Shown piece after piece: positions 1 to 6,945 of a DNA stretch of 64,000 bases. The notes under the pieces are model-generated. The model worked only from the letters and a program-made list of their open reading frames with translations, had not been told where the DNA came from and did no database searches. The position numbers and the translations under genes were made by a program. Numbering within the stretch: the stretch's first letter is position 1; each line of letters begins with the position of its first letter. This DNA comes from Gemmatimonadota bacterium (GTDB taxonomy: Bacteria > Gemmatimonadota > Gemmatimonadetes > Longimicrobiales > Gaopeijiaceae): assembly GCA_027623325.1 (NCBI GenBank), contig JAQBXY010000014.1, positions 1 to 64,000 of the forward strand, read 5' to 3'.

Positions 1-78
1 GCCAAAATGGTGAAAATGGGGGTGCCATGATTGTGCTTTGCAACCAGGAGGTCGCCAGTTCGATCCTGGCTGGCTTCA
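1..78 (+). tRNA. tRNA-like sequence truncated by the left edge
   Basis: A perfect T arm is visible: stem 54-58 pairs with 66-70 around the loop TTCGATC. Bases 1-4 (GCCA) pair with 71-74 (TGGC), so they look like the last four bases of a 5' acceptor strand whose first three lie outside the window. A short D-like stem (7-10 with 25-28) is possible. The anticodon arm is poor: the loop TTTGCAA at 37-43 would give an Ala TGC anticodon but its stem barely pairs, and an alternative stem at 29-33/41-45 lacks U33. No CCA is encoded (ACT follows). It is a degenerate or partial tRNA, perhaps the 3' remnant of an integration site. Confidence 0.35.
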
Positions 79-478
79 CTGCGGTAACTGCTTTGGTAGC
101 ATGTAGGTAGAGCTGTTCCGTCTCGCGTTTTGCGGCGGCGGGTGTAGATGTTTCTCTACATGTTCGCGGGCCGTGCGACCGGTCCTTTGAAGCGTGCTTC
201 GCGCGCGTCGACGACGGGGGCATGCGCATGTTCCTCGCGGAGCTCCACCGCGCACGAGGGGACCTGTCGCGGCTGGCCGCTCACGGTACGGCCGACGCGA
301 AGGGCTGCTATCGATCGGCGCCCCGAGGGGTTCGACACGTTCGACCTCCTGGAGGCCCGAAGGCCGACGGATTCTCTGGTTGAGAGATCCTGATCTTCCC
401 GACCTGCCGACACCGGTTGGTAGCGGGCGCCCTGCTGAGTCTCCTATTCTCCGCCATGTCTCAGAGTGAGGAGTAGGC
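79..478. other. Region without a supported gene (decayed DNA)
   Basis: No reading frame here has a start, ribosome site and convincing protein. A small inverted repeat TGTAGA/TCTACA (about 141-158) lies just after the tRNA-like sequence. One frame through about 165-330 has the flavour of helical TPR-type protein (MRMFLAELHRARGDLSRL) but has no start and soon hits a stop. Together with the broken TPR tail further right, this suggests remnants of an old gene rather than active coding sequence. Confidence 0.35.
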
Positions 479-745
479 GTGCCGAGGACCATTCGCGCGT
501 TGCTGGCCACCGCGGCTTTACTCTCGGCCGCTTGGTGGCTCTACGAGGGAGGCTGGGAGCCGGTCATCTCATCCATCCTCGCCGTTGCAGGGCTACTGGC
601 CTCGGGCGCCGCGGTGAACCGGCGGCGGTCGCGTCCGGTGCGATCAGTGAGCCTGGAGTCGGTCGTCCCTCGTCCTTGGCTTCGGCGCCCAGGGTGGGTC
701 GTGGTTCATTGCGGAGTGCTCCGCCACTCTTGGTCTGCATGCTGA
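479..745 (+). CDS. Small membrane protein, possibly the head of a broken gene
   Basis: A GTG start is preceded by GAGGAG at good distance. The first about 50 residues look genuine: a basic N-terminus, two hydrophobic stretches (about residues 6-20 and 27-45) separated by WLYEGGWEP, then a basic RRRSRP stretch. After about residue 55 the sequence turns into Pro/Arg/Trp-rich text unlike a folded protein, and another frame becomes protein-like. Either it is a two-helix small membrane protein with a meaningless tail, or the N-terminus of a gene whose remainder was lost or frameshifted. I do not know a function. Confidence 0.4.
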   Translation: MPRTIRALLATAALLSAAWWLYEGGWEPVISSILAVAGLLASGAAVNRRRSRPVRSVSLESVVPRPWLRRPGWVVVHCGVLRHSWSAC

Positions 746-926
746 GGCCATCGGGTGGCTAGACGCAGCGCTCCAATGGGGATTCAGCAACGCGATGTTC
801 GTTGCGTCACCGAGCTCGGCGATCAAGGCGCTTGGAGAGGATCCGCTCTTCCAGGGTTGGGCCGCTCGCGCAGCGAAAAGACGGGATGAGGTGGTGAGGA
901 TGTTGGCTCGGTCGCCTTCGCGGTAG
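651..926 (+). pseudogene. C-terminal tail of a TPR-repeat protein, 5' lost
   Basis: An open frame runs from an upstream stop at 648-650 to TAG at 924-926 without a usable start. It encodes a stretch with GGSWFIAECSATLGLHAEAI, then WLDAALQWGF and ALGEDPLFQGW. This closely resembles the conserved ending of TPR proteins fused to kinases, cyclases or winged-helix regulators, where an AECYALLG helix is followed by ALEWLENAVxxGF and a final D-P-x-(F/L)-x-x-(L/W) motif. Everything upstream of that ending is missing, so this is a remnant. Confidence 0.45.
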
Positions 927-930
927 TGGG

Positions 931-1311
931 TCAGGGCTCGGGGTCGCCGTCGAAGCCGATTCCGAGGTGATCGATCAGGCGATCCTCGATCTCATCGCGT
1001 AGTCCCTGGTCCCGAAGCCGCCCGAGTACGTGCCGGACCCGGTGCCGAGTGACCGTGCGGATCTGCTGCGGCATGACAATGCTCTCGAGGTCGTTACCCG
1101 CCGCGCCTGCTGGCAGCAGTACTTCGAACGCGTAGACCTGTCGCTGTTTTCCCGCTCGCTTGGTAATAGGCAGGATGGTGACCAAGCCCGAGTGGCGGTT
1201 GAAGCCGTCGTTCGAAACGACCAAACAGGGGCGCGCGCCTGCCTGCGCGCCGCCCTGCGTCGGGTCGAGATCGACCAGGACCATCGACCAGCGGAGCAGC
1301 CCGCTGGGCAT
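931..1311 (-). CDS. MazF/PemK-family toxin endoribonuclease
   Basis: Predicted 126-aa mRNA interferase of a type II toxin-antitoxin system. Family hallmarks are present: an N-terminal VLVDLDPTQGG strand pair, the RPCLVVSNDGFN segment that carries the catalytic Arg and Ser/Thr region, ILPITKR, and a closing IRTVTRHRV strand. Length is normal for MazF. The ATG at 1311 was chosen because it overlaps the antitoxin stop as TGATG, implying coupled translation, and because a longer upstream reading is Arg-rich and unlike the family. The toxin lies downstream of its antitoxin, the usual order. Confidence 0.85.
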   Translation of the reverse strand: MPSGLLRWSMVLVDLDPTQGGAQAGARPCLVVSNDGFNRHSGLVTILPITKRAGKQRQVYAFEVLLPAGAAGNDLESIVMPQQIRTVTRHRVRHVLGRLRDQGLRDEIEDRLIDHLGIGFDGDPEP

Positions 1312-1610
1312 CAAGGTCGATCTGCGTCGAGGCCGTCGCGGAGGGCGACGTCGAACGCCTGTGCCGTGGCCGCCATGCCAGCCACCCACACGTCGTCCTC
1401 GGCCGCCCGCGCGTATTCACTGTAGAGGCGGCGCTGGTCCAGCGCCCGCAACTCGCGCCGGAGGGCTCGCTCCACGAACTCGTTCTGACTCTTCGCTTCC
1501 CCGGCGTCGACCGCTTCGCGCACCTGCATCACGACGCTTGCCGGGAGCCGGTAGCCGGTCTTTGCCGTGGGGTCTGGCCCTTGGGTCTTCGGCCTCATGC
1601 CAGCAAACAT
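1311..1610 (-). CDS. Ribbon-helix-helix antitoxin partner of the MazF toxin
   Basis: A small protein of about 99 aa whose middle reads TGYRLPASVVMQVREAVDAG then AKSQNEFVERALRREL, the strand-helix-helix pattern of CopG/MetJ-type DNA-binding antitoxins. The acidic C-terminus (RDGLDADRP) is typical of the toxin-neutralising tail. The start is uncertain: ATGs at 1619, 1610 and 1598 are all possible. I chose 1610 because a palindrome ends right before it. The frame stays open upstream, but there it runs through the transposase remnant. Confidence 0.7.
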   Translation of the reverse strand: MFAGMRPKTQGPDPTAKTGYRLPASVVMQVREAVDAGEAKSQNEFVERALRRELRALDQRRLYSEYARAAEDDVWVAGMAATAQAFDVALRDGLDADRP

Positions 1611-1629
1611 GCCACCCATATCGGGTGGC
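1611..1629. promoter_or_regulatory. Candidate autoregulatory operator of the toxin-antitoxin pair
   Basis: A perfect 7-bp inverted repeat, GCCACCC / GGGTGGC, with spacer ATATC, lies immediately upstream of the chosen antitoxin ATG. Ribbon-helix-helix antitoxins commonly bind such short palindromes over their own promoter. Function is inferred from position and symmetry only. Confidence 0.45.
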
Positions 1630-1716
1630 GTCAACAACTGGCGCCCTACGCGGCGTTGGTGCATGGCCGGCTTCTCTCCTCCAGTGCGGGCGACGGTCTT
1701 GGAGCCAGCGGGGCAC

Positions 1717-1917
1717 CTCGTCCAGCGCGATGTTCGCGTACGTACGCTGGCCACCGGGCCTGCCGCTGGCCGGAGCCCGCTAGGCATCGAGCGCCTCATC
1801 TGAAAGCCACACGGTCACGTCGCCACGACGCCGAAGGCCTGCCTCGTACTCAGGCCAGTTCCGTATCCGATACTGAGACTTCGCGCGCTTGTACTGGCTT
1901 CGCTTCGGATACTTCAT
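1717..1917 (-). pseudogene. N-terminal remnant of an IS5-type DDE transposase
   Basis: The frame begins MKYPKRSQYK, passes NWPEYEAGLRRRGDVTVWLS and DEALDA, meets TAG at 1780-1782, and continues in the same frame as RAPASGRPGGQRTYANIAL before homology is lost. This is the conserved head of IS5-family transposases, where the position of the TAG normally holds Trp (DEALxxWRAP), so TGG has probably mutated to TAG. The DDE domain is absent, replaced by DNA upstream of the antitoxin. A decayed insertion sequence with no activity. Confidence 0.6.
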
Positions 1918-2002
1918 CGCTGGCGGCTCCGGGTCAGGGGCTTCTCCTTTCAACGAAACCTAGACCATGAGCCATGCACCAACGCGACGTCGGACGACCG
2001 TC

Positions 2003-2515
2003 CTACCGCGACGGTCCTCCGAATCGAAACATCACCGATGCGACGCCCCCGCTCGGCGCGACGACCACCACGTACGCCCGATCGTATTCCATCTCCCCGA
2101 TGGGCTCTCCGGCGTCACCGCCGAGAGCGGCGACCAGCTCGGCGTTGGTGTTGCTGTGTCCGACGACCAGGTGTCGCCCGGGTGTAGAACGGAGCCGTTG
2201 AGCAAAGGCGCGCAGATCGGCGGGCGCATAGAGGGCGGGCGTGATGCCCGTGGCGCCAGCAATGGGTTCGATTGTCGATCGAGTGCGTTTGTAGTCGGTG
2301 GTGTGGATGTGGGTCAGGCGTGCCTCCCGCATCATACCGGCGATCCGTCGAGCGCGATCCCAGCCGGCGTCCGAGATGGGAGGGTCATTGGTACCGTCTT
2401 CGGCACGTTCTGCGTGCCGGACCACGAAGACAACAACGGGCTGTTCCTGAGCGGCCGCGAGGGTCGGTGCCGCGAGGAGCAGGGCGACCAGCGGGACGAA
2501 AATTCGACGGTGCAT
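2003..2515 (-). CDS. Secreted histidine phosphatase family protein (SixA-like)
   Basis: A 170-aa protein with a signal peptide (residues 1-22: MHRRIFVPLV, a hydrophobic run, then AAAQ). The mature part opens with the phosphohistidine motif FVVRHAERAEDG (RHA, catalytic His) and later has LVVGHSNTNAEL, carrying the second catalytic His of branch-1 histidine phosphatases. The small single-domain size matches SixA/phosphoglycerate-mutase-like periplasmic phosphatases. The ATG at 2515 has AGGGG about nine bases upstream. The substrate is unknown, and it stands alone between two remnants. Confidence 0.85.
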   Translation of the reverse strand: MHRRIFVPLVALLLAAPTLAAAQEQPVVVFVVRHAERAEDGTNDPPISDAGWDRARRIAGMMREARLTHIHTTDYKRTRSTIEPIAGATGITPALYAPADLRAFAQRLRSTPGRHLVVGHSNTNAELVAALGGDAGEPIGEMEYDRAYVVVVAPSGGVASVMFRFGGPSR

Positions 2516-2555
2516 CGACGGACCCCTGAGCTTTGCTCCCTTTTCACCCATGGTC

Positions 2556-2909
2556 TCAGAACCCGACCTGGAAGTTAACGAGGATCTTGTGTGGCGACGA
2601 GCTGTCCGAAACCGGGGCCATCCAATCGACCTGGATTTCCGACGCCGAGGTCGGCCACCATTGAACCCTAGAAGTGCCATGTCATCGCTCACGCCACCGA
2701 CAGGGCGGTAGCGGTCCCAACGAAGGAGGACCTGAGAAGGTCCCGATGGACCAGTTGGCACCCGTCCCGACCCGTCCGCCGACCTGCACGCCCATCTGAC
2801 GGCCAGGCGCGAGCGCATCGACCACTCGGGAACGATTCACGAAATCGATGGCCAGGGCGAACGTGAGCAACTCGCGACTAAACACCGGCAGGCCCGCAAC
2901 ATCGTTCAT
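2556..2909 (-). pseudogene. Collapsed phosphate-selective porin (OprO/OprP type)
   Basis: Two parts of one outer-membrane beta-barrel lie in different frames. The upstream part (2909 to about 2720) reads LPVFSRELLTFALAIDFVNR then VVDALAPGRQMGVQVGGRVG, typical of OprO/OprP-type porins. The downstream part (about 2655 to 2556) reads ASEIQVDWMAPVSDSSSPHK then ILVNFQVGF and stops, with the terminal Phe expected of a barrel protein. The centre is deleted and the frame shifted. The original protein would be several times longer. Confidence 0.55.
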
Positions 2910-2922
2910 TGAACGAGACGGA

Positions 2923-4056
2923 TCACAGCCAACCCTTCCTCCGGAACTGCCAGAGCATCCCTCCGCCGATGATGGCCATGAACGTCAGCAGCGCGGGGTA
3001 GGCCCATCGGACCCCGAGTTCGGGCATGTACTCGAAGTTCATTCCGTACAGCCCGGCGAAGAACGATAGGGGAATGAAAATGGTCGCGATGATCGTGAGC
3101 ACTTTCATCACTTCGTTCATGCGATTGCTTACCCCGGACAAGTAGAGATCCATCGCCCCGGACAGCACCTCGCGCAGCGTTTCGACGGTGTCGATCACCT
3201 GGACGGAATGATCGTAGACGTCACGGAGAAACACGCGCGTTTCATCCGTGATCTGAGGGAGCTCACCGCGGTAGAGTTGACCGAGCGTCTCGCGCAGCGG
3301 CCAGACCGCTCGCCTCAATATGAGCATCTCTCTTTTCAGTCCGTGTATACGCTTCATGACCTCCATCGATGGATCATCGAGAACCGTGTCTTCGAGCGCC
3401 TCGATCCGGTCGCCGATGGTCTCGAGGATCCGGAAGTAACTGTCGACGATGGCGTCGATGAGTGTGTACGCGAGATAGTCGGTGCCCCGGGTCCTAAGGC
3501 GGCCCTTGCCGTGACGGAGCCTCTCTCGCACGCCCTCGAACACGTCGCCGGGTCGCTCCTGGAACGAGAACAGGTGCCGCTGGCCCACGATCAGACTGAG
3601 CTGCTCGGACACCACCGACTCGGTCGCCTCATCGAACGACAGCATGGTGAGGATCACCAGGAAATGGTCGTCGAACTCCTCGACCTTGGGCCGCTGAGTC
3701 GTGGACAGTACGTCCTCGAGCGCGAGCGCGTGGACCCCGAATCTCTCTCCGACTGCTTGAACGATGTCCACCTCGTGTAACCCATCGATGTTCACCCAGC
3801 TGATACGGGGCCCCTCGGCGTATGAAAAGCTCTCCTCGATGGTGCTCAAGGTCAGCTCTTCGATTCGGTCAACGTCGTAGTCGATCAGGCGGAGTCGTAC
3901 CTGCTCCATCTTGCGCCGACCCGTATGAAAAAGCGTACCAGGAGCCGACCCTGGAGCTTTCTTGGCGTGGCTGACCATCCGGCCGACCACACTCCGAACG
4001 CCGCGCGCACGGGCGACGATCGATTCCGCAGGTCTGGTCGGAACAGTCGCTGACAT
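2923..4056 (-). CDS. corA: Magnesium/cobalt transporter CorA
   Basis: A 377-aa inner-membrane divalent cation channel of the CorA/MIT family. The first about 310 residues form the cytoplasmic funnel and long stalk helix. Two C-terminal membrane helices follow: one begins LTIIATIFIPLSFFAG and ends in the selectivity motif YGMNFE, the other is YPALLTFMAIIGGGMLW. The protein ends in the basic tail RRKGWL, normal for CorA. GGAGAT precedes the ATG. Transcribed away from the channel gene to its right, so the roughly 180-bp gap between them carries divergent promoters. Confidence 0.95.
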   Translation of the reverse strand: MSATVPTRPAESIVARARGVRSVVGRMVSHAKKAPGSAPGTLFHTGRRKMEQVRLRLIDYDVDRIEELTLSTIEESFSYAEGPRISWVNIDGLHEVDIVQAVGERFGVHALALEDVLSTTQRPKVEEFDDHFLVILTMLSFDEATESVVSEQLSLIVGQRHLFSFQERPGDVFEGVRERLRHGKGRLRTRGTDYLAYTLIDAIVDSYFRILETIGDRIEALEDTVLDDPSMEVMKRIHGLKREMLILRRAVWPLRETLGQLYRGELPQITDETRVFLRDVYDHSVQVIDTVETLREVLSGAMDLYLSGVSNRMNEVMKVLTIIATIFIPLSFFAGLYGMNFEYMPELGVRWAYPALLTFMAIIGGGMLWQFRRKGWL

Positions 4057-4237
4057 CGCTTATCTCCGTCGCGTTGGTGAACTGCGCCGGCCACGGCGCG
4101 CTTGAAGGACACCGGAGCACGATGCCGGGTCGGCGACCGGAGCGCCAGAATACTCGTCGCCCGTCGTTCGCGGCTTGCTGCGGCGCCGGGCAGTAGAGAA
4201 TGTTCGCCGTCGGCTCCTCGATCCGCAGAGTTCTGGA

Positions 4238-5119
4238 ATGAATGTGAGGGAGATCATCAGGTCGCTGGGGGTGTGGCTGGAGGGGAGGCTCTTCGAGATC
4301 GGAGGCACCGTCGTGACGGGGGCCTCGGTCCTCACGTTCATCCTCGTATTGCTGTTCACCTTCTGGATCTCGTGGATCCTACAGCGTGTTACGGAGAGGA
4401 CCCTGATACGGGGTGGGCTTTCCCATGAGGGAACGCGGGCCACGACCAAACGCTTGCTTCATTACTGCGTACTGGTGGTGGGGCTCGGCGTGGCGCTTCA
4501 GTCGATCGGAATCAGCCTGGCTTCCGTATTCGCTGCGGGCGCGTTCGCGGCGGTCGCCATCGGTTTCGCTCTCCAGAACATCCTACAGAACTTCGTGTCG
4601 GGTGTGATCCTACTCGTGGAACGCTCCATCAAGGAGACCGACGTGTTGGAGGTCGAGGGCGTCACGATCAGGGTGATCCGTATGGGCGCACGAACGACCT
4701 TAGCCCGGACGCGCGACGATGAAGAACTCATCATTCCCAACTCCATTCTCGTCCAGTCGGCGGTGAAGAATCTCACGCTCACGGACGAAGTCTTTCGAGT
4801 GAGATCGACGGTGGGGGTATCGTACGATTCGGACATGAGGGTCGTGGAGTTCACTCTGTACGAAGCCGCAGCGTCGGTAGAACATCGGTTTCTCGGACGC
4901 GATCCGGTGGTCCTGCTCACGGAGTTTGGGGACTCCTCCGTGGTCTGGGAGGTGTCGGTGTGGGCCAAGACCCCGTGGGAGGCGATGACTACCCGGTCCG
5001 ACCTGAACAAGGCCATTTGGTGGGGACTCAAGACCGAAGAGGTCACGATTGCCTATCCGCAGCTCGATCTTCACGTAAAGCCCACCGACGTCGGAGCGTC
5101 CCTGTTGGGCACCCGCTGA
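4238..5119 (+). CDS. Small-conductance mechanosensitive channel (MscS family)
   Basis: A 293-aa inner-membrane channel. Helices occupy roughly residues 18-45 and 68-90, followed by the pore helix region with Ala/Gly pattern VFAAGAFAAVAIGFALQNIL. The beta domain (VEGVTIRVIRMGARTTLART, IIPNSILV) and a C-terminal alpha/beta domain follow. Length is typical of E. coli MscS. The ATG at 4238 was preferred to an upstream in-frame TTG because the extra residues are Arg-rich and not family-like, though no strong ribosome site precedes it. It is likely a hypo-osmotic shock valve. Confidence 0.92.
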   Translation: MNVREIIRSLGVWLEGRLFEIGGTVVTGASVLTFILVLLFTFWISWILQRVTERTLIRGGLSHEGTRATTKRLLHYCVLVVGLGVALQSIGISLASVFAAGAFAAVAIGFALQNILQNFVSGVILLVERSIKETDVLEVEGVTIRVIRMGARTTLARTRDDEELIIPNSILVQSAVKNLTLTDEVFRVRSTVGVSYDSDMRVVEFTLYEAAASVEHRFLGRDPVVLLTEFGDSSVVWEVSVWAKTPWEAMTTRSDLNKAIWWGLKTEEVTIAYPQLDLHVKPTDVGASLLGTR

Positions 5120-5151
5120 CGAATCGGAGCGTGGCGCACGTATCGTTGGGC

Positions 5152-6066
5152 ATGCCCAAGGTTGTCATCTCGGTCTCCGGACTCGGAAAGCGCTATGGGG
5201 CCACCATCGCCGTGGCCGACGTCTCCCTCGAAGTCCATGAGGGAGAGATCTTCGGTCTGATCGGACCGAATGGCGCGGGCAAGACGACGACGATGGAGTG
5301 CATCGAGGGTCTTCGTACACCCGACTCCGGCACGATCGCCGTCTTGGGGCTCGACCCACGAAGGGAAGCGGCCGCACTTCAGCAGCGGATCGGAGTTCAG
5401 CATCAGGAGGCGCAACTCCAGAAGCGCATCAAGGTGTGGGAGGCAATCGACCTGTGGTCAGCGCTGTACTCCCGTTCGACCGAGGGCGAGGAACTGTTGG
5501 CTCGCCTCGGATTGGAGGCTAAACGAAACGCCTGGTTCATGACTCTGTCGGGGGGGCAGAAGCAGAGACTGTTCATTGCACTGGCGATGATTCACGATCC
5601 CGAGGTCCTCTTCCTCGATGAATTGACGACAGGACTCGACCCGCAGGCGCGCCGGACGATTTGGGAGTTGATCACGGGCATCCGGGACCGGGGAAAGACC
5701 GTCTTTCTCACGACGCACCTCATGGAAGAAGCGGAGCGCCTTTGTGACCGAGTGGCGATTATCGACCACGGTCGTCTGGTCGAAGTGGGGACCCCGGCGG
5801 ACCTCGTGGCGCGCCACTGTCCGGAGCGAACCGTCGTGGTGACGAGTGACGAGATCGGACCGGGCCGATTCGCCGGACTCCCCGGCCTTCGCACCGTGAC
5901 GGGTGACGGGTCGGTCTACAGGCTACGGGGTGAGGGAGAGGCTTTCGTAACGCAGGTCATCAACTTCGTGGCGAAGGAGGGGATCCGGATTACGGGTTTC
6001 CGCTCCGAGGTCCCGACGTTGGAAGACGTCTTCTTGAAGCTCACCGGTCACGGGATCAGGGACTGA
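5152..6066 (+). CDS. ABC transporter ATP-binding protein (ABC-2 type exporter)
   Basis: A 304-aa nucleotide-binding subunit. Walker A is GPNGAGKT (about residue 39), the signature is LSGGQKQR, Walker B is VLFLDELTTGLDP, and the H-loop is TTHLMEEAE. The Pro normally found after the catalytic Glu (LDEPTTGLD) is Leu here. A C-terminal extension of about 80 residues ends in TLEDVFLKLTG, as in DrrA/CcmA-type exporter ATPases. The gene starts 32 bp after the channel gene and stops 4 bp before the permease gene, so ATPase and permease form one transporter. The substrate is unknown. Confidence 0.93.
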   Translation: MPKVVISVSGLGKRYGATIAVADVSLEVHEGEIFGLIGPNGAGKTTTMECIEGLRTPDSGTIAVLGLDPRREAAALQQRIGVQHQEAQLQKRIKVWEAIDLWSALYSRSTEGEELLARLGLEAKRNAWFMTLSGGQKQRLFIALAMIHDPEVLFLDELTTGLDPQARRTIWELITGIRDRGKTVFLTTHLMEEAERLCDRVAIIDHGRLVEVGTPADLVARHCPERTVVVTSDEIGPGRFAGLPGLRTVTGDGSVYRLRGEGEAFVTQVINFVAKEGIRITGFRSEVPTLEDVFLKLTGHGIRD

Positions 6067-6070
6067 CACC

Positions 6071-6814
6071 ATGCTCAAGGGCTTCTGGAAGTTGACCTGG
6101 ATCGAAACGAAGGTCTTCATGAGAGAACCGATGGGGGTCCTCGGTACTCTCGGCATCCCGGTCGTGATCTTCATCGTCCTGGGTCGAACGTTCCGCCTCG
6201 ATCGACTGGACGCCTCGTCGGGGCCGGAAGCGCCGTTCAACGTCCCGATCCTCGCTGCGCTGTTGATTGCAGTGGGCGCAGTCCTGTCGCTCGTGGCGAT
6301 CATCACGATTTACCGCGAGGGCGGAATCTTGAAGCGCCTTCGGGCCACGCCGCTTTCGCCGATCACGATCCTGAGCGCCCACGTCTTCATCAAGCTCGTG
6401 TTCACCGCGCTCAGTTTCGGCCTCCTCGTCTTGGCGGGTCGACGGTTCTTTCCGGGCGCCCTCGACGTCAACCTTCCGAGCTTCGCCGCCGCGGTGCTGC
6501 TCGGAACGCTGAGCATCCTGTCACTCGGCTTCGTCATCGCGAGCGTGGTGCCGACGGCGCGTTTCGCGCAGCCGATCGGTGCGGCGGTGCTCTATCCGAT
6601 GATCGCGGTCTCTGGCTTGTTCTTTCCGGTCGACGCGCTCGCGCCCGCTCTTCGAATCATCGCGAAGACGCTTCCGACTACACATGCGGTCACCCTGATG
6701 ACGGGCATTTGGAACGGATCGAGTTGGGCGGCCGAATGGGTGAGCGTGGGCGCCTTGCTCTTAGTGTTCGTGGTCTGCCTAGCGGTGTCGACGCGAGTGT
6801 TCCGTTGGGAGTGA
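6071..6814 (+). CDS. ABC-2 type transporter permease
   Basis: A 247-aa membrane subunit with six predicted helices, including GTLGIPVVIFIVLGRTF near residue 30, a pair around residues 55-80, and a C-terminal helix VGALLLVFVVCLAVSTRVF. The cytoplasmic loop YREGGILKRLRATPLSP is the signature of ABC-2 permeases of the DrrB/NodJ/YadH type and couples to the ATPase. Start and stop spacing with the upstream ATPase gene indicates an operon. Exports an unidentified substrate (lipid, polysaccharide or drug are the usual possibilities). Confidence 0.9.
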   Translation: MLKGFWKLTWIETKVFMREPMGVLGTLGIPVVIFIVLGRTFRLDRLDASSGPEAPFNVPILAALLIAVGAVLSLVAIITIYREGGILKRLRATPLSPITILSAHVFIKLVFTALSFGLLVLAGRRFFPGALDVNLPSFAAAVLLGTLSILSLGFVIASVVPTARFAQPIGAAVLYPMIAVSGLFFPVDALAPALRIIAKTLPTTHAVTLMTGIWNGSSWAAEWVSVGALLLVFVVCLAVSTRVFRWE

Positions 6815-6945
6815 GCGGGACTTCCATTACCTTCTGGCTGCGGGATCCCACCTTGAGCCCTCGGTTCCGGGGGCCGGCACTCGCTCAAAACTCTGCGCCA
6901 GCCTATCGAGCCGGATGTTCCGGCCGGCCTGCTTGGCGCCATTCA

